A stretch of 64,000 nt of DNA from contig OZ242189.1 in assembly GCA_965205725.1 (NCBI GenBank), positions 2,356,001-2,420,000 on the forward strand, read 5' to 3'. The translations under genes and the position numbers were made by a program. Positions 34,646 to 43,974 of this stretch are shown in pieces (position 1 is the stretch's first letter; each line of letters begins with the position of its first letter). The DNA is from G965205725 sp965205725 (GTDB taxonomy: Bacteria > Pseudomonadota > Gammaproteobacteria > Pseudomonadales > Halieaceae). The notes under the pieces were generated by a model. It made no database searches. It saw only the letters and a program-made list of their open reading frames with translations, and had not been told where the DNA came from.

Positions 34646-35495
34646 CCTACAGCGACTAACCGACAACCTGCAAATTGAGCGGATAGACAAATTTCTTTTT
34701 ATTGGCAAAAGCCCCAAATTTCCGCTCAGAGTATTTGGCGGCCAGGTTCTGGCTCAATCTATCAATGCAGCCATCCGGACAGTCGACGCAGAGCGCGTTG
34801 CGCATTCGATGCACGCCTATTTCCTGCGCCCTGGCAATCCAGACAAACAGATCGTTTACGCAGTAGATCCAATTCGCGACGGCCGCAGTTTTACCACCCG
34901 CCTGGTGGTGGCCAAGCAAGACGGCATTCCCATATTCAGCACCTCCATTTCCTTTCAGGTTCCCGAGCCGGGGCTGCAACACCAGATCGACGCACCCGCT
35001 GTGCCCGGACCAGATGGGCTGGAAGACGATTTCGACTACTGGGTTCGCATGGCCGAGCAATTCCCGGAACGCATCGAAAAACCTGCCGCGCACTCGATTT
35101 GCCGTCGACCGGTCAAGCGCAAGGACTTTCTCAACCCCGAGCTCAGTATTGACGAACCGCGCCAGCAGTACTGGATGAAAACCAGGGGCCCGCTCGGGGA
35201 TGACCCCATACTCCACCAGACTTTTCTGGCGTATATGTCAGATATGACTCTATTGGGATGCTCGCTGCGAGCACACCCATACAGCAGCCGCAGCAAAGGA
35301 TTCATGGGAGCCAGCCTCGATCACGCAATCTGGTTCCACCGGCCGTTTCGCGCCGACCAATGGCTACTCTTCGACCAGGACAGCCCCACGGCAGGCGGCG
35401 CCAGAGGGTTTAATCGCGGCACTTTTTATACACAGTCAGGAGAGCTGGTTGCGTCCTGTGTGCAGGAGGCTTTGATCCGGATTTCCGGAACATAA
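34632..35495 (+). CDS. tesB: Acyl-CoA thioesterase II (TesB)
   Basis: The 287-residue double hot-dog thioesterase hydrolyses acyl-CoA to free acid and CoA. Family segments are visible: FGGQVLAQSINAA in the first hot dog, RDGRSFTTRLVVAKQ after it, and in the second SLDHAIWFHRPFRADQWLLF and GARGFNRGTFY, with the expected acidic/hydroxyl catalytic residues. The start is TTG at 34632, inside the last codons of the TetR gene, behind GAGGAT. No ATG fits the conserved N-terminus better. Confidence 0.92.
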   Translation: MTKTDLQRLTDNLQIERIDKFLFIGKSPKFPLRVFGGQVLAQSINAAIRTVDAERVAHSMHAYFLRPGNPDKQIVYAVDPIRDGRSFTTRLVVAKQDGIPIFSTSISFQVPEPGLQHQIDAPAVPGPDGLEDDFDYWVRMAEQFPERIEKPAAHSICRRPVKRKDFLNPELSIDEPRQQYWMKTRGPLGDDPILHQTFLAYMSDMTLLGCSLRAHPYSSRSKGFMGASLDHAIWFHRPFRADQWLLFDQDSPTAGGARGFNRGTFYTQSGELVASCVQEALIRISGT

Positions 35496-35499
35496 AGCG

Positions 35500-35557
35500 C
35501 TGGGAGTCTGTCGGGCTTAACGCTGTGCCACTGCGGAAAAGCCCGGCAGATTTCTAG
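35500..35557. repeat. Inverted REP-like pair between tesB and sixA (possible terminator)
   Basis: The element at 35500-35521 (minus orientation) faces a degenerate copy at 35541-35557, giving an imperfect 17-bp stem between two convergent genes. The right arm overlaps the last codons of the phosphatase gene. Confidence 0.55.
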
Positions 35558-36099
35558 TTAATCAGCGTTTTATGCTGGCGCCCCAGGGTCACTAACTTCA
35601 GCGCCTGACCTTCAAGCCGCAACTGCGTGATTGAACCATTGTCGGGGACAGAACAAACCGTCTCGGCAGCGTTAGTTAACCGGCTCACCACCGCATTAAT
35701 AACCATAAAGTGGGTAAAAATTGCGGTGTCCGAGCCAATCTCAAACAGAGAAGACCATATACTGTCCCGCCACTGGGTAACTACATGACTCTGCTCTTCC
35801 CAATTCTGCCGCATACATTCACGCAGCCACTGTCGCCGGTCTGGCACATCGTCCGGTGACGGTATTTCCCGATAGGTTTCTTCAACATCCATACTGGCAC
35901 GCAGCACATTGGCCAGCGGGTGAGCGGTTTCCTGCGCACGCAGCAAAGGGCTGCTTATGATTTTCAAATTGGCACACCATTCCAGCTCGTCGCGCACCTG
36001 CTGAGCTTGTTGGCGACCCAGACTACTCAACCCAGGGTCCGGGTCTTCGCCCCATTTCGCGGCGGCTTCGCCGTGTCGAATCAAGTATATATGTGTCAT
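35554..36099 (-). CDS. Histidine phosphatase family protein, SixA-like
   Basis: A 181-residue phosphoglycerate mutase-type protein. The catalytic histidine is in LIRHGEA near the N-terminus. The segment SSPLLRAQETA has the second arginine, and the later histidine is in FTHFMVINAVV. Its length fits SixA, which removes phosphate from histidine residues of phosphorelay or PTS proteins. A small-molecule phosphatase is possible. I start at the ATG at 36099, 7 bp after aceK. Confidence 0.82.
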   Translation of the reverse strand: MTHIYLIRHGEAAAKWGEDPDPGLSSLGRQQAQQVRDELEWCANLKIISSPLLRAQETAHPLANVLRASMDVEETYREIPSPDDVPDRRQWLRECMRQNWEEQSHVVTQWRDSIWSSLFEIGSDTAIFTHFMVINAVVSRLTNAAETVCSVPDNGSITQLRLEGQALKLVTLGRQHKTLIN

Positions 36100-36106
36100 A
36101 CAGGCT

Positions 36107-37843
36107 CTATACTCGCGTTGTGCCATCGCGCTCAAATTGCATCTTGCGCCGATAGGGGAAAAAATCGCGTACCTGGCCATTGCGAATCTGATCCTGCAAA
36201 CTGCGCCAGAATTCGGCCTGGTAAATATCACTGTGCAGCTCATCAAACACGTTGCGCGCACGCTGATTGCCACTGAAAAAGAGACGAAACTCTTCCGGAA
36301 AAATATCGTTTGGGCCTACGGTATACCAGGGCTTGCTCGCCATTTCCTCGACCTCTGTACGCGGTTGCGGAATAACGCGGAAATTACAATCAGTCAGCGG
36401 ACACAACTCATCGTAATCGTAAAATACGACACGCCCGTGCCGTGTCACTCCAAAATTCTTTAGCAACATGTCACCGGGGAATATATTCGCCGCAGCCAGT
36501 TCTTTAATTGAGTTACCGTACTCGTCCATCACTGACAAAATCTGTTGGTCATCGGCATCTTGCAGATACAGATTCAAGGGCGTCATGCGCCGTTCCACAT
36601 ACACGTGCTTAATCACCAGGGCCTTGCCGTGCTCTTCGATGACTGAGGGAGCCACTTCCATAAGCTCTTCCATCAGCTCATCGGAAAAACGATCGCGACC
36701 AAAAGCCAGGTTGGTGAATTCCTGGGTATCTGCCATGCGACCGGCCCGGTCAGCTCTCTTGACCAGGCGATATTTATCCATCACCTGTGCGCGGGTCATG
36801 TCTTTAGGCGGGGTGAAGCGGTCCTTAATAATCTTGAATACAAAATCGTAGCTGTCCATGGTGAACACACTCATCACCATCCCTTTAATGCCAGGAGCTA
36901 CATGAAACTGATCTTTAGCCTCGGCGATGTGTCGGTAGGCACAGCGATGAAAATAGGTTTTACCGTGCTTGTTGTAACCCATACAGCTATAGATTTCTGA
37001 AATCGGTTTGGCGGGCATCAACTCCTGCAAAAACTTCACATAACGTGAAGGAATTTCAGCATCCACCATGAAATAGGAGCGGGTAAAGCTGAATATAACA
37101 CTCACTTTATCTGAGCCAAACAAAATCGTATCCACATAAACACTGCCATCTTCTGTGTGTAAAACAGGCAGTACGAATGGCATCAGCTTGCCATTGGCGA
37201 GTAATTTGCCAACGATATAGGCGCCCTTATTACGGAAGAACATGGACTCAAGCACCTGGGCTTTGATAGCGCCCGGCTCTGCGTCAAAACGCGGCAACAG
37301 ATAGTTGTGCACCTCGTCGACAATGCTCTCGATATCTCGCTGCTTGTTTTCGTATGGAATCGATAGTGCGAAGTCGTCCAGCAACAGATTGAAAAATGCA
37401 CCAGGCTCTTCGCCAAACTCATAGTCTCGCCACATCTGCTGGCCGCTGTCGTGGGCTGGTATATCGTCCTGGTCAGAGAACACAAACGCATATTCGTTGC
37501 GAATCATGCGATGATCCAGCACCGAACAAAAAATGGAATTGTAGAAAGTTTCTGCAATTTCGTAGTTATTGTGACCCCGAATCAATTGCGCGTAATGAGC
37601 TCGGGCCTGGATCCAAAAATCCAGGTTGTTCAGGCTCTCGCCTGCGATCAGCCGAACGGTATCCTCTACCTTATAGACCTTGCGTTTATAGAGATCAATA
37701 CGGTCCCGCGACGCTGTGTGCACGCCCTGCCAATCGGCATTTTCAAAACGCGGCTTGGCTGCCAGCGTTATATTCTGAAAGTCGGCAAAATAGGATTCAA
37801 AACCATTGAGAATGGTTCTGGCAAAGCGCAGGGACGTTTCCAC
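36107..37843 (-). CDS. aceK: Isocitrate dehydrogenase kinase/phosphatase
   Basis: AceK switches isocitrate dehydrogenase off by phosphorylation and on by dephosphorylation, steering carbon into the glyoxylate bypass during growth on acetate or fatty acids. The 578-residue protein matches the family length. It has the ATP loop APGIKGMVMSVF, the kinase lysine in FVFKIIKD and the active-site segment FGVTRHGRVVFYDYDEL. This fits an organism living on acyl-CoA-yielding substrates. aceA and aceB are not in the window. Confidence 0.96.
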   Translation of the reverse strand: METSLRFARTILNGFESYFADFQNITLAAKPRFENADWQGVHTASRDRIDLYKRKVYKVEDTVRLIAGESLNNLDFWIQARAHYAQLIRGHNNYEIAETFYNSIFCSVLDHRMIRNEYAFVFSDQDDIPAHDSGQQMWRDYEFGEEPGAFFNLLLDDFALSIPYENKQRDIESIVDEVHNYLLPRFDAEPGAIKAQVLESMFFRNKGAYIVGKLLANGKLMPFVLPVLHTEDGSVYVDTILFGSDKVSVIFSFTRSYFMVDAEIPSRYVKFLQELMPAKPISEIYSCMGYNKHGKTYFHRCAYRHIAEAKDQFHVAPGIKGMVMSVFTMDSYDFVFKIIKDRFTPPKDMTRAQVMDKYRLVKRADRAGRMADTQEFTNLAFGRDRFSDELMEELMEVAPSVIEEHGKALVIKHVYVERRMTPLNLYLQDADDQQILSVMDEYGNSIKELAAANIFPGDMLLKNFGVTRHGRVVFYDYDELCPLTDCNFRVIPQPRTEVEEMASKPWYTVGPNDIFPEEFRLFFSGNQRARNVFDELHSDIYQAEFWRSLQDQIRNGQVRDFFPYRRKMQFERDGTTRV

Positions 37844-37928
37844 ACGCGGATTATAGCCTTGTTCGCACGGCTGCGCATAAGATGCGCGGGTTTAGCGCCT
37901 GGGAGGCAAATCGGCCAGCTTCGGCATG

Positions 37929-38230
37929 GTTTGATGCGCATCAAGAGTGCGGTTGTGGCGGGTCCTCAAAAACACCCGCTTGCGCAAACGTGCCCTGATT
38001 AAACCTTCAAGGTTTACCCACCCGCCCACAGTATAGAGCGAGTGCAGATTTGGAAAGCCTCTGTGTTCAGCCCTCGCAGCACCGACACTCATGGAGCAGA
38101 GGACTTGCGGGGTGCTTTGAAGCGCGTTGAGAGTGCGTTGTGGCGGTGTTGTCGCATTGGATGTGTCGGTGTGAGTATGTCTGAGCCGCAGGCCCAGCGC
38201 GTGGCGATAGTGTGCGAACCGGTCAAATGC
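37929..38230. repeat. Left copy of a duplicated non-coding segment (modules A and B)
   Basis: The 379 bp after aceK contain no gene. Module A (37965-38031, with ATTAAACCTTCAAGG and TACCCACCCGCCCACA) recurs at 39229-39294 and partly at 39327-39359. Module B (38092-38230, with GGGGTGCTTTGAAGCGC) recurs at 39363-39497 and partly at 37929-37961. The match ends at TCAAATGC (38223-38230), where the VapBC segment begins. Confidence 0.75.
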
Positions 38231-38654
38231 TCCCCGATTTAAGCCACGGGTCGATCAGTTCGACGCCACAACCCTCGAAATCGACCCTGTTGCGCGTGGC
38301 CACGGCAGCATCCCGAGATCGGGCGATAGCGGCGATCTGGCAGTCGAATTGGCTGATTGGCCGTCCTGCGACGCGACGTTCGGCGGCAATGGTGGCATAG
38401 GCCCGTGCGGCGGCGCGGTCGAAGGGCAAAATGCGGTCGTGGAAATCTTCCTCCAGCATGCCTTCGATGACCTCGGCGAGAGTGCGGCGCCTCCGACCTG
38501 CCGGCAAGATCGCCACGCCATGGCGCAATTCAGCCTCGCCCACCGCTGTGAAATAGATTATCGCGCCATCCTGTGCGGCCAGCCATGCCTCGACCTGCGG
38601 GCCTGGTGCAGGCCGCAGGAGTTCGGAGACAATGTTGGTGTCGAGGACGATCAT
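38223..38654 (-). CDS. PIN-domain toxin of the VapC/FitB type
   Basis: The 143-residue PIN-domain ribonuclease has the acidic metal site residues expected: D in MIVLDTNIVSE at the N-terminus, E in GEAELRHG, and the C-terminal pair in SQFDCQIAA and VATRNRVDFEG. Its ATG overlaps the antitoxin stop. Its last codons run exactly into the repeat junction (TCAAATGC on the plus strand), so the C-terminus is set by the insertion site. Base composition is richer in G+C than the neighbours, a sign of transfer. Confidence 0.88.
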   Translation of the reverse strand: MIVLDTNIVSELLRPAPGPQVEAWLAAQDGAIIYFTAVGEAELRHGVAILPAGRRRRTLAEVIEGMLEEDFHDRILPFDRAAARAYATIAAERRVAGRPISQFDCQIAAIARSRDAAVATRNRVDFEGCGVELIDPWLKSGSI

Positions 38655-38905
38655 TCCCGCCCCCAACCGAAGTGGGGCGGCTCGCGCATTGGTTCACGCG
38701 CGGGTAGATCAAGATCGACGCCACCAATAGAAGAAATGCGGGCGCGGATCGCCGCCGCAAGATTGCGGGGGGGCGCGCTTTCACCCATCACGCGGCGCAA
38801 AATGTCCCGAGCTTCTTCCTCCATCGAGCGGCCGTGCTCAGCAGCCTGGACACGCAGGCGGTGTTTAATGTCGTCGTCGAGATTGCGGATCGTAATGCTG
38901 GCCAT
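38651..38905 (-). CDS. Ribbon-helix-helix antitoxin of the FitA/VapB type
   Basis: An 84-residue antitoxin. The N-terminal Arc/FitA-like segment (MASITIRNLDDDIKHRLRV) binds DNA, and the C-terminal tail (residues about 60-84, acidic and aromatic) would thread into the toxin. I start at the ATG at 38905 behind TTGGAGGG; a TTG at 38917 is less likely. The gene comes before the toxin and overlaps it by 4 bp, the normal order for such pairs, which usually repress their own promoter as a complex. Confidence 0.88.
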   Translation of the reverse strand: MASITIRNLDDDIKHRLRVQAAEHGRSMEEEARDILRRVMGESAPPRNLAAAIRARISSIGGVDLDLPAREPMREPPHFGWGRE

Positions 38906-38938
38906 TTTGCCCTCCAAGGTTTGAGACGGAGCATATAC

Positions 38939-38959
38939 ATTGATTGCACTGATATCAAT
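38939..38959. promoter_or_regulatory. Candidate operator of the toxin-antitoxin operon
   Basis: ATTGAT (38939-38944) and ATCAAT (38954-38959) form an inverted repeat that includes the 8-bp palindrome TGATATCA (38950-38957). It lies 34-54 bp upstream of the antitoxin start, where FitA/VapB proteins usually bind. Confidence 0.5.
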
Positions 38960-39012
38960 GATGATTCGTTATCCGTTTCAAGTTTTTGACCGTGGCGACA
39001 CTCATGTAATAA

Positions 39013-39563
39013 CGTCAGCACTCAGCGCGAAAAGCAGCTCGGAAGTCCCATAACCATAAACTCATGGCTTGCGGTTTTGAGCCGCAGGTGGGGTTGGCTG
39101 TGACGGGTGTGGTCAGGTGGGTAAGCCTTGCGGTTTGGGCACGCTCTAGCGTGTGTTTTTGACCGCTGCGGAACTCAACGATTTTTCCCAAAGGAAAAAT
39201 TCGGATTCAAACAGTCCTCGCGGAAAGCCTCAAAAACATCCGCTTGCGCAACCGTGCCCTGATTAAACCTTCAAGGTTTACCCACCCGGCCACAGGCTGA
39301 ATCTGCGCTCGTCTATGGCTTCGCTCGATTAAACCTCAAGAGTTACCCACCCGCCCACATTATGGAGCAGAGGGCTTCGGGGTGCTTTGAAGCGCATAAA
39401 GAGTGCGCTATGACGGTGTTAGCGCATTTGATGTTTCGGTGAGCATGTCTGAGCCGCAGGCCAGTGTCCACGCGACATTGGCGAACCGATCAAATGCAGA
39501 TACCAATGCAGACAACAACGACAGCACTCAGCGCGAAGAGCAGCCCGGAAGTCCCATAAACTC
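39013..39563. repeat. Right part of the duplicated segment (C, then A', B' and C')
   Basis: Module C (39013-39065, with CAGCACTCAGCGCGAA and GGAAGTCCCATAA) recurs as C' at 39517-39563. Before C' come A' and B' (39229-39497), matching the left copy at 37929-38230. The order is A-B-[toxin/antitoxin]-C followed by A'-B'-C'. I see no gene in these 656 bp between the antitoxin start and the Ig-like gene. The interval 39066-39228 matches nothing else in the window. Confidence 0.72.
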
Positions 39564-42500
39564 AGGGCAGAAGCATAAGCGAGTCCACCCCGGTCGGCAG
39601 GTCAGTCAGGGCAGTTTGTACAGTGACAACGTCTGCCAGAGTTCCGGCCCACAGGTCCACCACGGACTCGCTCTGACCATTGGCTCGAGTGAACGCGCCG
39701 TTATAGCCCAGGCGAGCGGCGTAGCTGCTGCCGGTGCCAGTGCCGGTAGACCAGAGAATGGGGTTGCCTGCACCATTGGTGCGACTGATCGTGTTGCCCT
39801 CCCTGCCGAGAATTGAACTGCCATCGCCGACTAGAATAATCTGGTCATCAGTGCCCAGACTACCGGCGCCCAACCAGCGGTTGGAAAGGTTTAGAGCGAT
39901 GTCGGTAGAGTCTGAATCCACCTTGATATAGAGGGTATAGTCGATATTGTCTGCAAAGATCCGGTCGCTGTGGTCCGACGATAAACCCGTCGTTAAATCG
40001 AACACAACAGTGCTGGTGTCCACCGTGATAAAGTTAAACGTGGTGCCGGCATAGGGGTTGGGGTTGTCGGCCATATCAGTGATGGCCCCTGGCGCTATTT
40101 CTACTTGATAGGTGGCGTCACTGGTCAGGTTCACAGTGGGGCTGATCTCCAGGAGAGGACCCGCAATGGATAACTGGCCGCTGTGGTTTGTAACATCAAT
40201 GATGCGGCTATCGTTGTTGTCGGTGCCATTGACCAGGTTGATGTTGCCGCTACCCAGTTGAATCTCATTATCGAAGAACAGGTAGATAGCACTGTTCAGT
40301 GCCACCCCGGTCGCGTTGTCGTCCGGGGTTCTGCTGAGCAGGAGCGGCGCTGCGGTATCCGTTGCCGTTCCGGTGGTAAAGTTGAACGTGGTGGCATTGT
40401 CGATACCCGCATAGGGGTTGCCAGCCAGGTCGGTGATGGCGCCTGGCTCTATTTCTACGTGATAGGCGGCATTACTGGTCAGATTCGCACTGGGGTTGAT
40501 GCCCAGTGTATCGCTGAAGATAATGACCAACTGGCCTCCGTGGTCCGCGACATCAATGATGCGGCTATCGCTGGGGTCAGTGTCATTGACCAGGGTGATC
40601 GTGCCGCTGTTGCCTAGTTGAATCTCACTGTCGAAGTTCAGGAAGGCAATAGTGTCCAGCCACACACCGGTCTCGTCGTCGGGCGGTGTGTGCCCGCCCA
40701 GGGTCGGCGGCGTGGTATCCGTTTCAGTTGTAACGTTGAAGGTGGTGGCATCACCTACGCTAATGCCGGCATAGGGGTTGCCGCTCAGGTCGGTGATGGC
40801 GCCCGGTTCTATTTCCAGGTGGTAGTTGGCATTACTGGCCAGGTCCGCACCGGGGTCGATGAGTAGGGCAGGACCCAAAATGTTCAACTGGTTGTCCAGG
40901 CCAATACCATCGACCAACCGGCTGATGCGGTGGTCCTCGACATCAATGATGCGGCTATCGCTGGAGTCAGCGTCATTGACCAGGGTGATCGTGCCGCTAC
41001 CCAGTTGAATCTCACTGTCGAAGAGCAGAAAGAAAGTTTTATCCAGCTCCACCGCGGTCTGGTTGTCGACCGGGTTGCTTCTGTTCAGGGTGGGCGCCGT
41101 GGTATCCGTTGCTGTTCCGGTTGCAAAGTTGAGCGTGGTGGCATCGCTGATGCTGGCATAGGGATTGCCAGCCAGGTCGGTGATGGCGCCGGAGTCTATT
41201 TCTACATGGTAGGCGGCGTTACTGGCCAGGTCCGCACTGGGGTTGTTGATGGCCAGGAAATTGTTGAAGACAAGGGTCAACTGGCCTCTGTGGTTCGCAA
41301 CATCAATGCTGCGGCTATCACTGGGGTTATTGTCATTGACCAGGGTAATGGTGCCGCTGCCCAGTTGAATCCCACTTGTAAAAGCCAGGTAGATAACACT
41401 GTCCAGTGCCACACCCACCGCGTCTTCTGATGGTGTGTAGAGTCCCAGGGTCGGCAGCGTGGTATCCGTTCCAGTGGTAAAGTTGAAGGTGGTGGCATCA
41501 CTGATACCCGCATAGTCGTTGCCGCTCAGGTCGGTGATGGCCCCTGGTTCTATTTCCAGGTGGTAGCTGGCGTTACTGGTCAGGTCCACACCAGGGAAAA
41601 TGTTCAGGAAAAAGTCAAAGGCAGTGGACAACTGGCCGCTGTGATTGGTGACATCAATGACCCGGTTATCGCTAGAGTTATTGTCATTGACCAGGGTGAT
41701 GCTGCCGCTGCTGCCCAGTTGAATCTGACTGTCAAAGGCCAGGGTGATCGAACCGCCCAGTGCTACCCCGGTGTCGTTGTCGTCGATACTGCCGACGAAC
41801 TCTGTGGATGCCAGCAGCGGTGGCGTGGTATCCGTTGCCGTTCCGGTGGTAAAGTTGAACGTGGTGGCATCACTGATACCTACATAGGGGTTGCCGACCA
41901 GGTCGGTGGTGGCGCCTGGTTCTATTTCCAGGTGGTAGCTGGCGTTACTGAGCAGGTTCTCGCTGGGGTTGATGCGCAGATAAGAGCCGACAATGGACAA
42001 CTGGCCGTTGTGATTGGTGACATCAACGACTCGGTTATCGCTGGAGTTATTGTCATTGACCAGGGTGATGGTGCCGCTGCTGCTCAGTTGAATAGAACCG
42101 CCTAAGAAGTTCAGAAGGATATCACTGTCCAGTGCCACCCCGCTCGCGTCGTCTAACGGCAAATGGAATAGCGGCACTGTGGTTGTAAAGTTAAAGGTAG
42201 TGGCGTCGTCAATACCCGCATAGGCGTTGCCCGCCCTGTCGGTGATGGCGCCGGAGTCGATTTCTACATGGTAGGCGGCATTACTGGACAGGTTCCCGCT
42301 GGGGTCGATGCCCAGAAAAGGGCCGAAAATGCCCAACTGCCCGCTGTGATTGGCGACATTAATAACCCGGTTATCGCTGGGGTCAGTGGCATTGACCAGG
42401 GTGATACTACCGCTGCTGCCCAGGGCAATCTCACTGTCGAAGACCAGCAAGACATCATCGCCGGGTGCCACCCCGCTGGCGTCGTCCAGCGGTGCGTGGG

Positions 42501-43974
42501 CTGCCAGGGTTGGCGGCGTGGTATCCATTGCCGCTCCGGTGGCAAAGTTGAGCGTAGTGGCATTGTCAATACCCGCATAGGCGTTGCCAGTCAGGTCGGT
42601 GATGGCGCCTGGTTCTATTTCCAGGTGGTAGCTGGCGTTACTGGCCAGGTTCTCGCTGGGGTCGATGAACAGGAGCTCGATGATAAGGGACAACTGACCG
42701 CTGTGGTTGGTGACATCAATAACCCGGTTATCGCTGGGGTCATCATTATTGACCAGGGTAATGCTGCCGCTGCTGCCCAGGGCAATCCCACTATCGAAGA
42801 GCAGGTAGATACCATCGCCTATTGCCACCCCGCTGGCATTGTTTAATGGTATGCGGTCTGTCAGGGTGGGGCCGGTGGTATCGGGTGGGGGTGTGGCCGC
42901 TGCCGTGGCAAAGTTGAGCGTAGTGGTATCACCCGCCCCAATGCCGACATAGGCGTTGCCCGCCTCATCGGTGATGGCCCCGTCGGTGATGGTGAGGTAG
43001 TAGGCGCTGCCAGCGGCCAGGTCTGCACTGGGATTGATGGTCAGCACCGTGCTGTCACCGCTGCTGTTAATGGACAACTGGCCGCCGTGGTTTGCGACAT
43101 TAATGCTGCGGGTATCACTGGCGTCAGCGGCATTGACCAAACGGATACTACCGCTGCTGCCCAGTTCAATCCCGCTGTCAAAGCTCAGCACGATATTGCT
43201 GCCCACGGCCACGGCGGTGGCGTCATCGACCGGGTTGCTGCTGCTCAACAACGGCGGCGCGGTGTCCGCTCCGGTGGTAAAGTTAAGGGTAGTGGCATCA
43301 CTGATACCCGCATAGGGGTTGCCCGCCAGGTCGGTGATAGCGCCAGAGTCGATTTCTACATGGTAGGCGGCATTACTGGACAGGTTCCCGCTGGGGTCGA
43401 TGAGCAGGAAAGGGCCGAATGGGTCCAACAACTGGCCGCCGTGATTGGCGACATCAATAATGCGGCTATCGCTGGGGTCACCGCTATTGACCAGGCGGAT
43501 GCTGCCGCTGTTGCCCAGTTGAATCTCACTGTCGAAGACCAACAAGACATCTCCATCCAAATCCACTGCGGTCTGGTTGTCGACCGGGTCGCTGCTGTCC
43601 AGGGTGGGCGCGGTGGTATCCGTTGCCGTTCCGGTTGCAAAGCCGAACGCACCGGCACCAGTACCGCCGATACCCGCATAGGGGTTGCCAGTCAGGTCGG
43701 TGATGACACCGGAGTCGATTTCTACATGGTAGCTGGCGTTACTGGCCAGGTTCTCGCTGGGGTTGATGACCAAGAGTAGGCTGGAAATAGAGGGTATGAC
43801 CAACTGGCCGCTGTGATTGGCGACATCAATAACCCGAGTATCGTCGGGGTCATCGTTATTAATCAGGCGGATATTGCCGCTGTTGCCTAGTTGAATCTCA
43901 CTTGTAAAAGCCAGGAAGATGCGACTGTCCAGGGCCACCCCGGTCGTGTTGTCTGGTGGCGCCTGGTATGCCAA
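39562..43974 (-). CDS. Large Ig-like (Big_5/SwmB type) repeat protein, out of frame with its N-terminal partner
   Basis: This 1470-codon frame holds 11 repeats of about 105-125 residues. Each has a core such as VLLVFDSEIQLGSSGSITLVN, an IDVANHSGQL segment, SNAAYHVEIDSGAITD and NPYAGI, separated by D-T-T-P-P-T-L linkers. These are cadherin/Ig-like beta domains of large surface proteins. A different C-terminal region of about 150 residues follows the last repeat. There is no signal peptide at the listed ATG (43974), and the same frame stays open up to the homopolymer at 43994-44006. The true N-terminus is therefore probably the DUF4214 gene, joined only when the tract length changes. Likely surface-attached or secreted. 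Confidence 0.85.
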   Translation of the reverse strand: MAYQAPPDNTTGVALDSRIFLAFTSEIQLGNSGNIRLINNDDPDDTRVIDVANHSGQLVIPSISSLLLVINPSENLASNASYHVEIDSGVITDLTGNPYAGIGGTGAGAFGFATGTATDTTAPTLDSSDPVDNQTAVDLDGDVLLVFDSEIQLGNSGSIRLVNSGDPSDSRIIDVANHGGQLLDPFGPFLLIDPSGNLSSNAAYHVEIDSGAITDLAGNPYAGISDATTLNFTTGADTAPPLLSSSNPVDDATAVAVGSNIVLSFDSGIELGSSGSIRLVNAADASDTRSINVANHGGQLSINSSGDSTVLTINPSADLAAGSAYYLTITDGAITDEAGNAYVGIGAGDTTTLNFATAAATPPPDTTGPTLTDRIPLNNASGVAIGDGIYLLFDSGIALGSSGSITLVNNDDPSDNRVIDVTNHSGQLSLIIELLFIDPSENLASNASYHLEIEPGAITDLTGNAYAGIDNATTLNFATGAAMDTTPPTLAAHAPLDDASGVAPGDDVLLVFDSEIALGSSGSITLVNATDPSDNRVINVANHSGQLGIFGPFLGIDPSGNLSSNAAYHVEIDSGAITDRAGNAYAGIDDATTFNFTTTVPLFHLPLDDASGVALDSDILLNFLGGSIQLSSSGTITLVNDNNSSDNRVVDVTNHNGQLSIVGSYLRINPSENLLSNASYHLEIEPGATTDLVGNPYVGISDATTFNFTTGTATDTTPPLLASTEFVGSIDDNDTGVALGGSITLAFDSQIQLGSSGSITLVNDNNSSDNRVIDVTNHSGQLSTAFDFFLNIFPGVDLTSNASYHLEIEPGAITDLSGNDYAGISDATTFNFTTGTDTTLPTLGLYTPSEDAVGVALDSVIYLAFTSGIQLGSGTITLVNDNNPSDSRSIDVANHRGQLTLVFNNFLAINNPSADLASNAAYHVEIDSGAITDLAGNPYASISDATTLNFATGTATDTTAPTLNRSNPVDNQTAVELDKTFFLLFDSEIQLGSGTITLVNDADSSDSRIIDVEDHRISRLVDGIGLDNQLNILGPALLIDPGADLASNANYHLEIEPGAITDLSGNPYAGISVGDATTFNVTTETDTTPPTLGGHTPPDDETGVWLDTIAFLNFDSEIQLGNSGTITLVNDTDPSDSRIIDVADHGGQLVIIFSDTLGINPSANLTSNAAYHVEIEPGAITDLAGNPYAGIDNATTFNFTTGTATDTAAPLLLSRTPDDNATGVALNSAIYLFFDNEIQLGSGNINLVNGTDNNDSRIIDVTNHSGQLSIAGPLLEISPTVNLTSDATYQVEIAPGAITDMADNPNPYAGTTFNFITVDTSTVVFDLTTGLSSDHSDRIFADNIDYTLYIKVDSDSTDIALNLSNRWLGAGSLGTDDQIILVGDGSSILGREGNTISRTNGAGNPILWSTGTGTGSSYAARLGYNGAFTRANGQSESVVDLWAGTLADVVTVQTALTDLPTGVDSLMLLP

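Noticed and set aside
37929..39563. Integron attC array around the toxin-antitoxin pair
   Set aside because: The repeated modules lack recognisable paired R and L boxes, only one cassette is present, and no integrase is visible.
40183..43779. Long plus-strand frames opposite the Ig-like repeats (for example 40183-40617, 40930-41430, 41560-42105, 42268-42846, 43087-43779)
   Set aside because: They recur once per repeat unit and mirror the repeat period of the minus-strand protein. They have no independent start signals or family motifs, so they are antisense shadows.
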